Under the pieces are notes generated by a model that made no database searches, had not been told where the DNA came from, and saw only the letters and a program-made list of their open reading frames with translations. Made by a program: the position numbers and the translations under genes. Shown in pieces: positions 40,072-53,357 of a DNA stretch of 64,000 nucleotides; positions within the stretch are counted from its first letter, which is position 1; each line of letters starts with the position of its first letter. Origin of the DNA: Cannabis sativa (lineage: Eukaryota > Streptophyta > Magnoliopsida > Rosales > Cannabaceae); the NCBI RefSeq assembly GCF_029168945.1, contig NC_083602.1:30677323-30741322 (forward strand). Reading direction: 5' to 3'.

Positions 40072-40588
40072 ATCATCTTCGACACCCGACACTCATCTCT
40101 CTCTCTCTCTCTTCTCCATGACATCATTTGGAATGTCACCCACACTCATCCCAACACTTCCCAATACGAAAAGTCTTGGACTTGGTCCTTCCACGACGAT
40201 GTTTCGGCCTGTGACTTTCAGAAACTCACATGAGCCGACGCTTCAGATCTCCTAAACGGGTCATGGGTTGTAGTCGCCGGTGACTCACAGTCACGATTCT
40301 TTGCTCTATCGCTTCTGGGTTTGGTAATGAAACCCCAAGCTGTTGAGTCAGTTAAAAACGATCTCTCCAGGAGGCAAAACGATTATTGGACTAAGGTTGA
40401 TGAGATTGGATTTCGTATGGGCTCCGTACGATTCCAATTTGAACGATTTGGTTACAGCATTCAAGAAAAATAGAAAGTCTCCCAATGTTTTGATCATGGG
40501 TTCAGGGATATGGCATATGCTTAGGGTTACGAATGAATCGAATTGCGGGGTTTCATTGCAGGTGGTGAGAGACTCAGTGGTCAATTAG
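40072..40588 (+). pseudogene. SGNH-hydrolase-like gene fragment (PMR5/CAS1-like group), broken
   Basis: One frame gives SWTWSFHDDVSACDFQKL, a TGA, then DASDLLNGSWVVVAGDSQSR. GDSQ is the SGNH-type nucleophile block seen in plant wall-esterase-like proteins. After DEIGF a small deletion shifts to another frame with FVWAPYDSNLNDLV and MGSGIWHMLRV, ending at 40586-40588. Such proteins are usually Golgi or secreted acyl-esterase-like proteins of unclear substrate. The stop, the frameshift and the missing C-terminal Asp/His block make this a pseudogene. Assignment is from memory of the family pattern. Confidence 0.5.
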
Positions 40589-40750
40589 AAACTCAATTCT
40601 TATTTTTGAGAATGTTAACGGGGTTCACCTTCTGTTTACTTTTTCTATAGAAAAAAAAAAGAAGAAAAATGCCTTAACGCCATTAAAAAGTATCTGTTAA
40701 AAAGTAGGCTAATTAGTAATTTTCCCCCCTGAACTTTGACATGTACTAAA

Positions 40751-42641
40751 TGTTGGGTTTTATGCCCTAAATAAAACTCCATTTCAATGTAATCTATTTT
40801 ATTCAACATCAATAAAGAAACAAAAGTATTTTTCATTCATTTGTGTATGTTTTGGTTCACTTTATCAATTGCTTGTCTATTTGATTTATAAATTCATCAT
40901 AAACCCTTTTCACATACTTGATCCTGTTTATTGTGTTGTCATCACATTGGAAAGTAAACATGACTATGTGAATAAAGTTTCCTAGATTTATCAGACACAG
41001 GGTTTTACTAATATGATAATCTACAACAAGAGTTTACTTGCATTTGGAGAAATGCTATGTTCTTTCCAGAACATTGGTTAAAGTAAAGCTCAGTTTGGAT
41101 GCATGGAGTATGCATCGGAAGGGACCGATATTGAACTTTGACTTAGATTTAATTAAACTTACCGTAAAATCTATTCAAGTCAATATCGCCAAGTTGATCC
41201 TAGATCAAATGTTCTTAATCCTGTTATGATTAGGCTCGATCTTGAAAGGCTATTCGTGTTCTTTGATTTGTTAGTTAAGCCTACTTTTAGGTCAGGGTGA
41301 TACGTACATTTTGGGAACACGGTAGTGCAATTGAGTGGGAGCGCAAACATAAAAGTGGAATCTATAGCTTCTATCTGGCGAATAGTAAGCAAAGGATGAT
41401 CTCCTTCGAGCTTGACCAAACGAACATAAATGGTGGGGTACTCATTTCACATAAGCTGAAATATCATTTATACGGGGTCAAGTATTTTAAGGATAAAATA
41501 CATAGTAGGGTGTTACGGTAATTTAATCTATTTACAGTGTAGACCATTCATATAGAGGATCATTGATCACATTAGGATTATAACAATGGATAACTAATGA
41601 TGCGTCTATTTGGTGGAACATATAGAGCATTCTATATACTGAGAGTGCAATTCTAAGTTCTATGCGTGGATTCAACGAAGAATTAATAAGTTAGTGAATT
41701 TTAGTGCTAAATTCTTGATCTAGTTATTGGAAGCTCGGTTATATAGACCCATGGTCCCCGCACTAGTTGAGATAATATTTTTTGTAAGACTCATGTAATT
41801 GGTTTTGATTAATCAATTATAATTCTCAAATTATACTATGTCTATTTGTGAAATTTTCACTAAGTAAGGGCAAAATTGTAAAGAAAGAGTTGTTAGGGGC
41901 ATATTTGTTAATTATGATACTTTGTATGGTTCAATTAATAAATATGATAAATGACAATATTATTTAATAATTATTTATAGTTATTAAATAGTTAGGATTG
42001 GAATTTAAATGGTTGAATTAGAAAATTGGCGTTTTTGAGAAAATCAGATACAAAAGTGTTAAAACTGCAAAATTGCAAAAAGTGAGGCCCAAACCCAATA
42101 AGCCATGGCCGACCACTTTTATAGGAGTTTTACCTCTGATATTTTCATTATTTTAATGCCAAATAATTCAAACCTAACCCTAGTGGAATGCTACAAATAG
42201 GTCGTGAAGGCTTCAGGAAAAATACACTTCTGATTCAGAAAACCTGAGCCTCTCTCTCTCTACCTTGGCCGCCACCCTCTCTCTCTCTTCTTCCTTGATA
42301 ATTTTGCAACCCCTTAGCGATTAAAGTAGTGCCCACACACAGCAAGCAATACCTCAATCATAGTGAGGAAGATCGTGAAGAAAGATCATCAGCAAAAGGA
42401 GTTTCAACATCAAAGATTCAGAGAAAGAGATCCAGGTTCAGGTCTTGATAATACTCTGCGACAGAAAGGATACAAGGGTTAGAGATCTGAACGGAAGGAG
42501 TCATTTAATTCCGCTGCACCCAATGTAAGGTTTCTTAAACTTTATATGTGTTTATTTCATCGTTTTAGAAAGTTCATATTTAGGGTGTTAATCAACATAC
42601 TTGTGAGTAGATCTAAGATCCTGGTAAAATAATTTCCAACA
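40751..42641 (+). repeat. Copia-B 5' LTR
   Basis: A 1891-bp LTR. Its R-like part near 42230-42300 has CT-rich runs. The 3' LTR without its insertion and one duplication copy is 1889 bp. Confidence 0.95.
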
Positions 42642-42643
42642 AC

Positions 42644-42660
42644 TGGTATCAGAGCCATGG
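42644..42660 (+). promoter_or_regulatory. Copia-B primer binding site
   Basis: TGGTATCAGAGCCATGG, a 17-base match to the expected complement of initiator tRNA-Met, sits 2 bp after the LTR. Confidence 0.93.
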
Positions 42661-45600
42661 TAATTGATTTACTTGCAAGAAATTTGGACTTTTAAACGAT
42701 TGTTTGATGTTTTGGATGGTATCATGTTGTATTGAGTGTTATTTGATGATTGATTGATGTTCGTCAATTTTTTTGAAAAATAATTGAATATCTGTTTCTG
42801 GTATTATTTTTATTGGATAGTATGGAAAAAATTAAGCAAGTTACTTTTTTACAGAACTCAATTTCGATTTAATTTGAATTAGTTATGATTTTTTGAAGTT
42901 TCGAAAAAATCGGGGTTGAGCAGCACCCTCGTGCGCGCGCGGATTTCATGCAAATCCTGCATTCCGCCGAGGTTGCACGCCCATGACACCCCAGCACGCG
43001 CGCGGACGGGTATGCATAGCATCCTGTCCGTACAGCTTGCAATTTTTTCGTTTTTCTTCGTTTTTTCATGCTTTTTCATGGAATTAACTTCCGATTTTTT
43101 GTGTAGTTCTGTATTTATACATTTACTATTCCTAATTCAACTCTAATTATCATAATGAATTAATTAAATATTTTTTAAATTTAATTCATGATATTAGTGT
43201 AATTTGAATTTGAAATAGTCAATATCTATCTTTTTTTGCTTAATTATCTATCTTATTTTTAAATTTGATTATATCTTATCTTATTTTTAAATTTAAGGTC
43301 AGATTTTAAATTTTTAAATTTAAATTTTTTTTAAAATAATTTGACTTTATTTAAATTTAAAATAAGATAACTATAATCATGTAATTTTAAATAGATGTAA
43401 GATATTTTGCTAACTTTTAAATTTTGTTATTTTATTTATTTAAATTACATTTAAAATCTGAAAAAGATATTCATTTATCTTTTTTAATTTTTAATTTAAT
43501 TTTTATTTATAAAATAACATTTAATTTTTAAAAGTAATTAGCAAATTTTGAAATGATCTTTAGGTTGGTTGAAACCTAATTTTTCAAAATTGTAGGTTTA
43601 ATTTTAAATTTAAATTTTTAATTTAATTTCGAATTTTTTTTTTCAAAATTTTTTTTAAATTTTCGAAAATTATTTTTTTGAAATTATTTATTTAAAATTA
43701 AATAAATCCTACATCCAACTATCCAGCTAACCTTGTGGCAGGAGTATGTGTTTTAGCTTGTTTGTAAGTTCTTAAAACCTATTATTGCTTGATTGCAAAT
43801 AGCCATGGTTAACTTGTTGACAGATCCAATGATCTGATTTTAACTCATGGCTCCCTTGGTCAAGTAAATAATTTGTAACAGGTATATTTACAATCTTCTT
43901 TCATCTGTGTATGACCTAGCAACATGATAGGACCCATCCAAAGTGTGCCTGTGTGAGCCTATGTGTTTAATTTCATTATAGATGCATATAGGTTATTGTT
44001 GCTAAATAAAATATCATAGTTCTTGATAGATTTTATTTAGGCCCATTTAGTTTTTGGGCATATTCAATTAATAACAGTTGTTCATTTTAAGGTTAAATTC
44101 CTCTCTTTTGGGCCTTGTGTGAGAGTTGGGAGCCATAGTAGCGGGTACGACATACTGAACCCAACACCCCCTCACATGAACCACCCCAATTGTGAAGGCC
44201 CATTTGCCTGATTTGAATAATTGTACTAGGTTAATTAAATTAGTTTAACCTAATAAAATTGATTACCAACATAATTAATTTCATTTATTTTGAAATTAAT
44301 TTAAGAAAATCGTAGTTTAAAGAATTTTATATTCTAAGCTAAACTATATGTATTTTCTTGTATTTAATTAAATATAGAATTATAACCATCTAGATTCTTT
44401 CTGAAGCTTAATTTAAATTTTTCATTAAATATTCCTATTTAAGTTGATATTTAGTTATCTACAACTAACCAACTTAAATCTGAATATCTTTTGGATTTAA
44501 AATTTCAAAATTAAGTTGAGGAATTTTAGGCATTGGTTATTAAGATTATTTAGATATTTTTTAAGTTAATATCTTTTCGAATATTAACTTAAAATAGAAT
44601 ATTTTATATTTTTTAAATATCTTTTCGAATATTAACTTAAAATGGAATATTTTCAAATTAAGTGGTTACAACTTAATTTTAATTTAATTAAATCTGATTT
44701 GAAATATATTTAAGTTGATTTTTTAGATTCTTCTAAAACAACTTAAACAAGATATTTTCAAATTTGTTCCATTTTATTCGAATTTATTTTTCGAATTTAA
44801 ATAATAATTGAAAATTAATTAAAGTTGATTTTTTATTTAAACCAACTTTGATTTGTAATTTTTCATTATTATAATATGGAACTTGTTCGATATTTATTCG
44901 AATTTATTTTTCGAATTAAAAAATAATTGAAAATTAATTAAAGTTGATTTTTTATTTAAACCAACTTTCATTTGTAATTTTTCATTATTATAATATCGAA
45001 TAAAATGATTATACAAAATACATATATATTTTTTTAAATAATGAGCTCTTAATCAAAAGATATTCGATCTCCATTGTTGGTCCTACAATAGTTAAACTTT
45101 TTCAATATAACCTCGAGACGCTAGACTTCGTCCCCCTATGGATGGTTATTCGTTGAACACTTTTAACACCGTAAGATTTCATTTGATAAGTGTTTTGTGA
45201 GTTTGTCTCTATTAGACTCTCCCCTACGGTGACTACTTAGAGATAAACTCATAAAACATGAAACAATGGTGGAAGCTCATAAAATGAGAATAACCTTGAC
45301 TCTCGCCTACAGGGACAACGTTGGATTCTCATTTTGATTGAATAAAAGGTTGCTAAAATGGTTTTATTTTAGATGAGCTGACTACTCTATTCAACTAATG
45401 TTATCTTTGACTCTCGCCTCTTAGGGACAACTTTGTATTTCATTATGTTGGAAACCTTGGAAAATAAACTATGTTAGATTTAGTATTTTTATAACATATG
45501 TGATTATTTGTTATTTTCAGAATTTGTGTATGAATTTTGAACCAAACCTTACTTCTGTTTTATTGATGTGTTGTAGTGTCTATAACCCTCTTCCCATTCC

Positions 45601-45668
45601 ACTCCTAGTTAATATCTTAGCAATTGAACTTGAAGTTATAAACTCCTTGTCAGAGTAACACTTCACAT
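42661..45668 (+). other. Copia-B leader, 3 kb, gag not detectable
   Basis: AT-rich with no gag-like text in any forward frame. It holds a GC-rich block (42905-43030, CGCGCGCGG twice), a near-duplicated 120-bp stretch (about 44770-44880 and 44890-45000, containing AATTAAAGTTGATTTTTTAT), and a repeated TCTCGCCT...AGGGACAAC motif (45301, 45414, with a variant near 45220). Plant copia gag would be expected here, so it has been lost or replaced. Confidence 0.6.
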
Positions 45669-48600
45669 ATGCTCATGATGGACTTTAAATTCCAGAAAGC
45701 AGGTAAGCTGGGAATTGTTCGCTCTGAAGAGCAAATAGTTCATAACTCCATAAATCCTACTACTTCAAGCTTAGTTGAGAAGATAAAAGAAAGTGATTCC
45801 ACTTCCTCAAGTTATACTTCACAACAAAATGAACAAGCAAGAACAACAATTAACAAACGAATAAGCAGTAATGCTTTAGTCTTCGAATCATGTGTGTTAG
45901 AGAATGATAAATCCATTTGGATTCTTGATTCTGGGTCTACAAACCATGTAAGTTGTTCATTGCAATTGCTTGAGAATTGGAATTATTTGAAATCCAGAGA
46001 GTTGAAAGTTAAAGTTGGTAATGGCGAAATGGTTTCGGTTAGAGCTAGAGGAAAAGCCAAACTCAAGTTTCAAAACAGAATTTTGGAATTAGACAATGTC
46101 TTATACATTCCAAATTTCAGTAGAAACTTGGTTTCTGTTTCATGCTTACAATTGCAACAATACAAATTAGATTTTTCGAGTTCTGGTTCTACCATTTCTC
46201 GAAATGACATTCAGATTTGTGTTGCATCCATGGAACAGGGGCTTTATGTTCTTAGACCAGAAACACCATTTGCCCTACATAACGAACTTTTTAAGGTAGC
46301 TAAACTTAGAAACCACGAAAAGCAAAAGATCGTTGATCATAATGAAACATATCTATGGCATTTACGTTTAGGTCATATAGGCTTTGATAGACTCAATAGG
46401 CTAACCAAAGACGGTCCATTGAAAAATGTCGTCCTAGGTGAACTGCCACTATGCGAGTCTTGCCTGGAAGGAAAAATGACTAAACGTTCTTTCTCTGCAA
46501 AGGGAGAGCGTGCCAAACAACCCCTAGGGTTAGTGCATTCTGATGTCTGCAGACCTTTGAATGTCAAAGCCCGAGGTGGTTATGAGTATTTTGTCACTTT
46601 CATTGACGATTACTCTAGATATGGACATATTTACCTTATGCATAAGAAATCTGAAACATTTGCAAAGTTTCAAGAATTTCACGCATTGGCTCAAAACCAA
46701 TTGGGTAAAACATTAAAGATCTTGCGAACTGATAGGGGTGGAGAATATGGATATGCAGTTCAAAGATCATTTAATTGAACTTGGAATTGAATCCCAATTA
46801 ACCGCCCCTAGCACTCCACAGCAAAATGGAGTTGCAGAAAGACGGAATCGCACGCTTTTGGAAATGGTTAGGTCCATGCTTAGTTTCTCAACTCTACCTA
46901 CGTCCTTCTGGGGATATGCAATTCAGATGGAAACCGACATTTTAAATGTTGTTCCATCTAAATCAATCCCTAAGACACCTTTAGAACTATGGATTGGTCG
47001 TACACCTAGTTTACGCCATTACAGAATCTGGGGGGTGCCCTGCTCATGTCTTAACAAAGAAAGACGGCAAACTTGAGTCACGAACTGAAGTTTGCATGTT
47101 TGTCGGTAATTCTAAAGAGACTAGGGGTGGACTATTTTATAGTCGCAAGGATGATAAAGTGTTTGTTTCTAAAAACGCAACTTTCCTTGAAGATGACTAT
47201 ATTAAGAATTTCAAATCACAAAGTAAAGTAGTGTTGGAGGAAATGCTTTCAGATATAAGTCCTTCCAATGTTCCGTTCTCTTCCACACGTGAAGAGGACA
47301 ATCCCACTCCCTCAGTTAAACCAACTGAGAAATCTACTACTAAAGTTTCTGTTCAGAAGATCACCGCACCTCGTCGTAGTGGGAGGGTTTCAACAAAACC
47401 AGCTCGTTATGGCTTGGATGGTGAAATCAATATGGTCGTAGGTGACGGTATTGATGACGATCCATTAACCTATAAACAGGCAATGGCTAGTCCGCAACGG
47501 AAACGATGGTCGGCCGACATGGATTCAGAAATGGATTCTATGAAAAAGAACAAAGTCTGGGAATATGTAGACGCACCTGACGACTATCATCCGATAGGAT
47601 GCAAGTGGGTTTACAAGAAGAAAAGAGGAGCTGGAGGCGAAGTCGAAACTCTTAAAGCTAGACTTGTAGCCAAGGGTTATACCCAAAGAGAAGGCGTGGA
47701 CTATGAGGAAACTTTTAGTCCTGTTGCCATGCTCCAATCCATACGAATTCTTCTCTCCATAGCTGCTACTTTCGATTATGAAATCTGGCAAATGGATGTC
47801 AAGACTGCCTTCCTTAATGGGGTACTTGAAGAAACTATCTATATGGAGCAACCAGAAGGTTATGTTCTTCCTGGGCAGGAAAAGAAGGTTTGCAAATTAA
47901 ATAGGTCTATCTATGGACTTAAGCAAGCTTCTCGCTCATGGAACAAAAGGTTTGATGAAATCATCAAGACCTACGGCTTTCTTCAGAATGAAGATGAACC
48001 TTGTGTTTACCAACTCAAGGAAAACCAAATAGTAGTATTCCTGGTCCTTTATGTTGATGACATTTTGATTATTGGAAACAATGTCAAGAAAATGACTCAC
48101 ATCAAGGAATGGCTCAACACCCAGTTCGATATGAAAGATTTGGGTGAAGCAGCCTATGTTCTTGGTATTCAGATTATCAGAAACCGGAAGAACAGATCTC
48201 TTGCTCTCTCTCAAACAACCTACATAGACAAAGTCTTAGAGAGATTCTCCATGAATAATACCAATGGGGCAAACATGCCTTCTAGATATGGTATTCGTCT
48301 ATCTAAGGAACAATCTCCAACTGATCCTCAAGAGATAGAGGACATGGCAAAAATTCCCTATGCTTCTGCAGTTGGAAGTCTAATGTATGCAATGTTATGC
48401 ACTAGACCTGACATCTGCTATGCAGTTGGAATCATGATCAGGTATCAGTCAAATCCAGGACAACAACATTGGAATGCAGTTAAGTATATTCTGAAATACT
48501 TAAAGAGTACAAGGAATCTTGTGTTAGTCTACAAGGGTGGTGCTTTAAATCCCATAGGCCACACTGATTCAGATTTCCAGGCAAGTCTTGAAGACAGGAA

Positions 48601-49026
48601 ATCTACATCTGGGATGGTGTTTACTCTTGGAGGTGGAGCAATGGTTTGGAGAAGTGCAAAACAAACCGCGATATCGGACTCAACTATGGAAGCTGAATAC
48701 ATAGCTGCAGCCGAAGCTGCTAAAGAACTTTTCTGGCTAAGAAAGTTCTTCACCAGTATAGGTGTTGTTCCTGGAATAAAAAAGCCTCTGGTCTTACTTT
48801 GTGATAACAATGGAGCAATAGAAAACAGTAAAGAACCTCGAAGCCACAAGAGAAGCAAACACATTGAAAGGAGGTATCACATTATCAGAGAATACGTGGC
48901 AAGAGGGGATGTACTAGTTGAGAAGTTGACACAGAGGACAACCTAGCTGATCCATTTACCAAAGTCTTGGTCGTGACACCATTTGAAAAGCACCGTCAGA
49001 ATTTAAGATTAATTGATATGTACTAA
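45669..49026 (+). pseudogene. Copia-B pol (protease, integrase, RT, RNase H) with three frameshifts
   Basis: Frame 1 (45669-46778): protease WILDSGSTNHVS, GAG-pre-integrase YLWHLRLGHIGF, CESCLEGKMTK, integrase HSDVC and RTDRGGEY. A shift near 46745 leads to [15 protein letters not shown] (catalytic Glu). A sixth G in the run 47029-47034 shifts again to 48946: KARLVAKGYTQREGVDY, QMDVKTAFLNG, YGLKQASRSW, an intact LYVDDILI (about 48049-48072), RNase H HTDSDFQASLEDRKSTSG, DSTMEAEYIAA and CDNNGAIEN. A lost base near 48922 moves the natural end to the TAA at 49024-49026. All catalytic boxes are otherwise present. Confidence 0.93.
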
Positions 49027-49040
49027 TTAGTTTTATATTA

Positions 49041-49053
49041 GTGCAAGTGGGAG
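49041..49053 (+). promoter_or_regulatory. Copia-B polypurine tract
   Basis: GTGCAAGTGGGAG precedes the 3' LTR start (TGTTGGG at 49056). Confidence 0.85.
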
Positions 49054-49055
49054 TT

Positions 49056-52000
49056 TGTTGGGTTTTATGCCCTAAATAAAACTTCATTTCAATGTAATCA
49101 ATTTTATTCAACATCAATAAAGAAACAGAAGTATTTTTCATTCATTTGTGTATGTTTTGGTTCACTTTATCAATTGCTTGTCTATTTGATTTATAAATTC
49201 ATCATAAACCCTTTTCACATACTTGATCCTATTTATTGTGTTGTCATCACATTGGAAAGTAAACATGACTATGTGAATAAAGTTTCCTAGATTTATCAGA
49301 CATAGGGTTTTACTGATATGATAATCTACAACAAGAGTTTACTTGCATTTGGAGAAATGCTATGTTCTTTCCAAAACATTGGTTAAAGTAAAGCTCAGGT
49401 TGGATGCATGGAGTATGCATCGGAAGGGACCGATATTGAACTTTGACATAGATTTAATTAAACTTACCGTAAAATCTATTCAAGTCAATATCGCCAAGTT
49501 GATCCTAGATCAAATGTTCTTAATCCTGTTATGATTAGGCTCAATCTTGAAAGGCTATTTGTGTTCTTTGATTTGTTAGTTAAGCCTACTTTTAGGTCAG
49601 GGTGATACGTACATTTTGGGAACACGGTAGTGCAATTGAGTGGGAGCGCTAACATAAACATGGAATCTATAGCTTCTATCTGGCGAATAGTAAGCAAAGG
49701 ATGATCTCCTTCGAGCTTGACCAAACGAACATAAATGGTGGAGTACTCATTTCACATAAGCTGAAATATCATTTATACGGGGTCAAGTGTTTTAAGGATA
49801 AAATACATAGTGGGGTGTTACGGTAATCTAATCCCTTTACAGTGTAGATCATTCATATAGAGGATCGTTGATCACATTAGGATTATAACAATGGATAACT
49901 AATGATGCGTCTATATGGTGGAACATATAGAGCATTCTATATACTGAGAGTGCAATTCTAAGTTCTATGCGTGGATTCAACGAAGAATTAATAAGTTGGT
50001 GAATTTTAGTGCTAAATTCTTGATCTACTTATTGGAAGCTCGGTTATATAGACCCATGGTCCCCGCACTAGTTGAGATAATATTGTTTGTAAGACTCATG
50101 TAATTGGTTTTGATTAATCAATTATAATTCTCAAATTAGTCTATGTCTATTTGTGAAATTTTCACTAAGTAAGGGCGAAATTGTAAAGAAAGAGTTGTTA
50201 GGGGCATATTTGTTAATTATGATACTTTGTATGGTTCAATTAATAAATATGATAAATGACAATATTATTTAATAATTATTTATAGTTATTAAATAGTTAG
50301 GATTGGCATTTAAATGGTTCAATTAGAAAATTGGCATTTTTGAGAAAATCAGATACAAAAGTGTTAAAACTGCAAAATTGCAAAAAGTGAGGCCCAAACC
50401 CAATAAGCCATGGCCGACCACTTTTATAGGAGTTTTACCTCTGATATTTTCATTATTTTAATGCCAAATAATTCAAACCTAACCCTAGTGGAATGCTATA
50501 AATAGGTAGTGAATGTTGGGAATTATTTTACCAGGATCTTAGATCTACTCACAAGTATGTTTATTAACATCCTAAATATGAACTTTCTAAAACGATAAAA
50601 TAAACACATATAAAGTTAAGAAAACCTTACATTGATGCAGCGGAATAAATGTCTCCTTCCACTCAGATCTCTAACCCTTGATTCCTTTCTGTAGCAGAGT
50701 ATAATCAAGATCTGAGCCCGAATCTCCTTCTTCTTCAAGCTTTGATCCTTCACAGTCTTCCAATCTATGATTGAGTTACTGCTTGCTGTGTGTGGGCACT
50801 TACTCTTTCACTAGGGTCACGAAAAAGATGAAGGGAAAAGAGAGAGAGAGATTTCGGCCAAGGTAGAGAGTGAGGAAGGCTCAGTTTTCTGAAGAGAGAA
50901 ATTTCTGTCAGAAAGGCTTTTTTTTTTTTTTGAAAACTTGTGATTTGACTGAGCCATCACTTTCTATTTATAGGCAACTACTAGGTCTAGGTTTAGAATT
51001 ATTTGGCATTAAAATAATGAAAATAATAATTTGAAAAATCATATTAAGTGGCCGGCCTAGGTGTTGTAATGGGCCTCACTTAATTTTGCAATTTTATCAA
51101 ATTTTATCTCTATTTTCTCAAAAATGCCAATTTTCCAATTCTAACCTTTTAAATGCCAAAACTAATTATTTAATAACTAAAATACATTATTAAATAATAT
51201 TGTCATTTAATATAATTATTAATTAGACATATAAAGTCTATTAATAAATAAATAAACCCAGAAAACTCTTTTCCTTACAATTTCACCCCTGCTTAGTGAA
51301 AATTTCATAAAATCAGACATAGTCTAACTTTAGAATTATAATTGATCAATCACGAATCAATTAATGAGTCTTACAAGCAGAATGTTCTCAACTAGAATGG
51401 GGACCATGGATCTATATGCTGAGCTTCCAATAAGTGAACCAAATTTACCAAGTAAATTCCTACTTATTAATTCTTCGTTGAATCCACTCTTAGAACTTAG
51501 AATTGCACTCTCAGACTTATATAGAGCATATTGTATGTTTCACGATACCAATATACTATCTCATTTAACCATTGTTATAATCTTATTGTGATTTAAAGAT
51601 CCTCTATATGGATGATTTACATCGAGATGGGATTTCTTTACCGTTCTCACCCCTCAATGTATTTTGCCCCTTAAAACACTTAGCTACCTGTAAATGGTGT
51701 TTAGTGATCTAATGATTAGTCAGTTAAACAAGAGCTCATCCATTTACTTCTATTTGCTAAGCTCGAAGGGAATCATCACTTGACTTCTATACACCAGTAG
51801 AAGCTATAGATTCCATATTTATGTTCAGCACTCCCACTCAATCATACTATCATGTTCCCAAAATATACGTATCACCCTGACCCGAAAGTAGGCTTAACTA
51901 ATAAGTCTAAGAACATTAATAGCACTCCTGAGTTGAGCCCAAGCATATCAGGATTTAGATTCTTTTCAATCTTAAGATCAACTACTGATATTGACTTGAA

Positions 52001-52870
52001 AAGATATGTATAACGGTAAGTTTGTAATATCTTAACTTAGTTGCAATATCGGTCCAGTCCAATGTATACTCCATACGTTCGAAACTAGCATACTTTACTA
52101 ATGTCCTGGAAAGAACATAACACTTACTCCAAGTGTAAGTACACATCATCGCTGATTATCACATTAGTGTGAATCCAATAACACTGATGAAACAGGGACC
52201 AAAACTTTTGATGCATATGATCACAATCACATTCCACTGTGTTGACGATACTGTAATTGTGAATAAACATATGATCTGGATTTAACTGATTTTGTGTGTA
52301 TGAATGTAATAAACATATTAAACATATTAAACCATTAGCATGTTAAATTCATGCAAACATCAATCACTTCAAATTTCTTATATTGATAACTAATCAGATT
52401 GTAAAGAGTTTTATTTAGGGCATAAAACCCAACAGTGAAGGCTTCAGGAAAAACACACTTCTGATTCAGAAAACCTGAGCCTCTCTCTCTACCTTGGCCG
52501 CCACCCTCTCTCTCTCTTCTTCCTTGATAATTTCGAAACCCCTTAGCGATTAGAGTAGTGCCCACACACAGCAAGCAATACCTCAATCATAGTGAGGAAG
52601 ATCGTGAAGAAAGATCATCAGCAAAAGGAGTTTCAACATCAAAGATTCAGAGAAAGAGATCCAGGTTCAGATCTTGATAATACTCTGCGACAGAAAGGAT
52701 ACAAGGGTTAGAGATCTGAACGGAAGGAGTCATTTAATTTCGCTGCACCCAATGTAAGGTTTCTTAAACTTTATATGTGTTTATTTCATCATTTTAGAAA
52801 GTTCATATTTAGGGTGTTAATCAACATACTTGTGAGTAGATCTAAGATCCTGGTAAAATAATTTCCAACA
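49056..52870 (+). repeat. Copia-B 3' LTR, interrupted by a solo LTR
   Basis: Two parts, 49056-50513 and 52440-52870, equal the 5' LTR with low divergence. The insert is 50514-52434 plus one duplication copy. Confidence 0.95.
50514..52434 (-). mobile_element. Solo LTR of a related copia family, reverse orientation
   Basis: On the minus strand it starts TGTTGGGTTTTATGCCC (52434) and ends AATTCCCAACA (50514), 1921 bp. It is flanked by a perfect duplication GTGAA (50509-50513 and 52435-52439). Its internal blocks parallel Copia-B LTR blocks (GACCGATATTG, GTGGGAGTGCTGAACATAAA) but with clear divergence. It is closer to the LTR at 60936. No internal region remains, so LTR-LTR recombination removed it. 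Confidence 0.95.
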
Positions 52871-53237
52871 CTAAATCGTACCCCATGAACTTTTTTGGCC
52901 GTTAAAAATTCCCCCCGAACTATTGAGATTGTTAAATTTAAGGACTTTTGTCTAATTTTAGTAAAAATTCTAACATGGATGAAAGTTCAAGGGGCATGAT
53001 TTAGTACATATCAAAGTTTGAGGGGCATGATTTGGTAGATATCAAAGTCTGAGGAGCATGGTTTAGTACATAAACAATTACTGAAATAGTAAAATTAAAT
53101 GAAATTAGACAAAAGTCCTTAAATTTAACAATGTCAATAGTTCGAGGGGAATTTTTAAAGGCCAAAAAAGTTCAGGGGGCACGATTTACTACATGTCAAA
53201 GTTCAGGGAGAAAAATTACTAATTAGCCTAAAAAGTA

Positions 53238-53357
53238 TTGTTAAGTTTAACCAAAAAAAAAATCAAAACGTTAAACCAAGCCAAAAAAAAAACTGTTACT
53301 TTTTTGAATAGAAAATGTTAAAAAAAAAATCACCCAATAATTGTATAGTCACATCTA
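53238..53357. other. Short AT-rich gap between MITE-1 and Helitron-1
   Basis: A-rich runs only. No feature seen. Confidence 0.5.

Larger units (their letters stand above)
40751..52870 (+). mobile_element. Copia-B: Ty1/copia LTR retrotransposon without gag
   Basis: The LTRs begin TGTTGGGTTTTATGCCC and end ATTTCCAACA (40751-42641 and 49056-52870). They are flanked by a perfect duplication CTAAA (40746-40750 and 52871-52875). A tRNA-Met primer site and an AAGTGGGAG purine tract are present. Pol is nearly complete but carries three 1-bp frameshifts. No gag is visible in the 3-kb leader. A related solo LTR sits inside the 3' LTR. Clade assignment (Angela- or Tork-like) is uncertain. Confidence 0.95.
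40707..53228. mobile_element. MITE-1 (Mutator-like), split by Copia-B
   Basis: Left part 40707-40750, right part 52876-53228, about 397 bp without the insert. The terminal inverted repeats start GGCTAATTAGTAATTTT and extend to CCCTGAACTTTGACATGTA, about 40 bp in all. They are flanked by a perfect 9-bp duplication TAAAAAGTA (40698-40706 and 53229-53237), the hallmark of Mutator-type transposition. Internally there are three tandem units of about 34 bp containing GGGGCATGATTTRGTA (52987-53075). Confidence 0.9.

Noticed and set aside
42869..43146. Small open frames over the GC-rich block of the Copia-B leader
   Set aside because: Both strands are open because of CGCGCG-rich composition. The two reverse frames overlap each other and neither resembles a family.
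44770..45000. Near-duplicated AATTAAAGTTGATTTTT stretch as a possible array
   Set aside because: Only two copies, AT-rich and adjacent. A simple local duplication with no sign of an ordered array.
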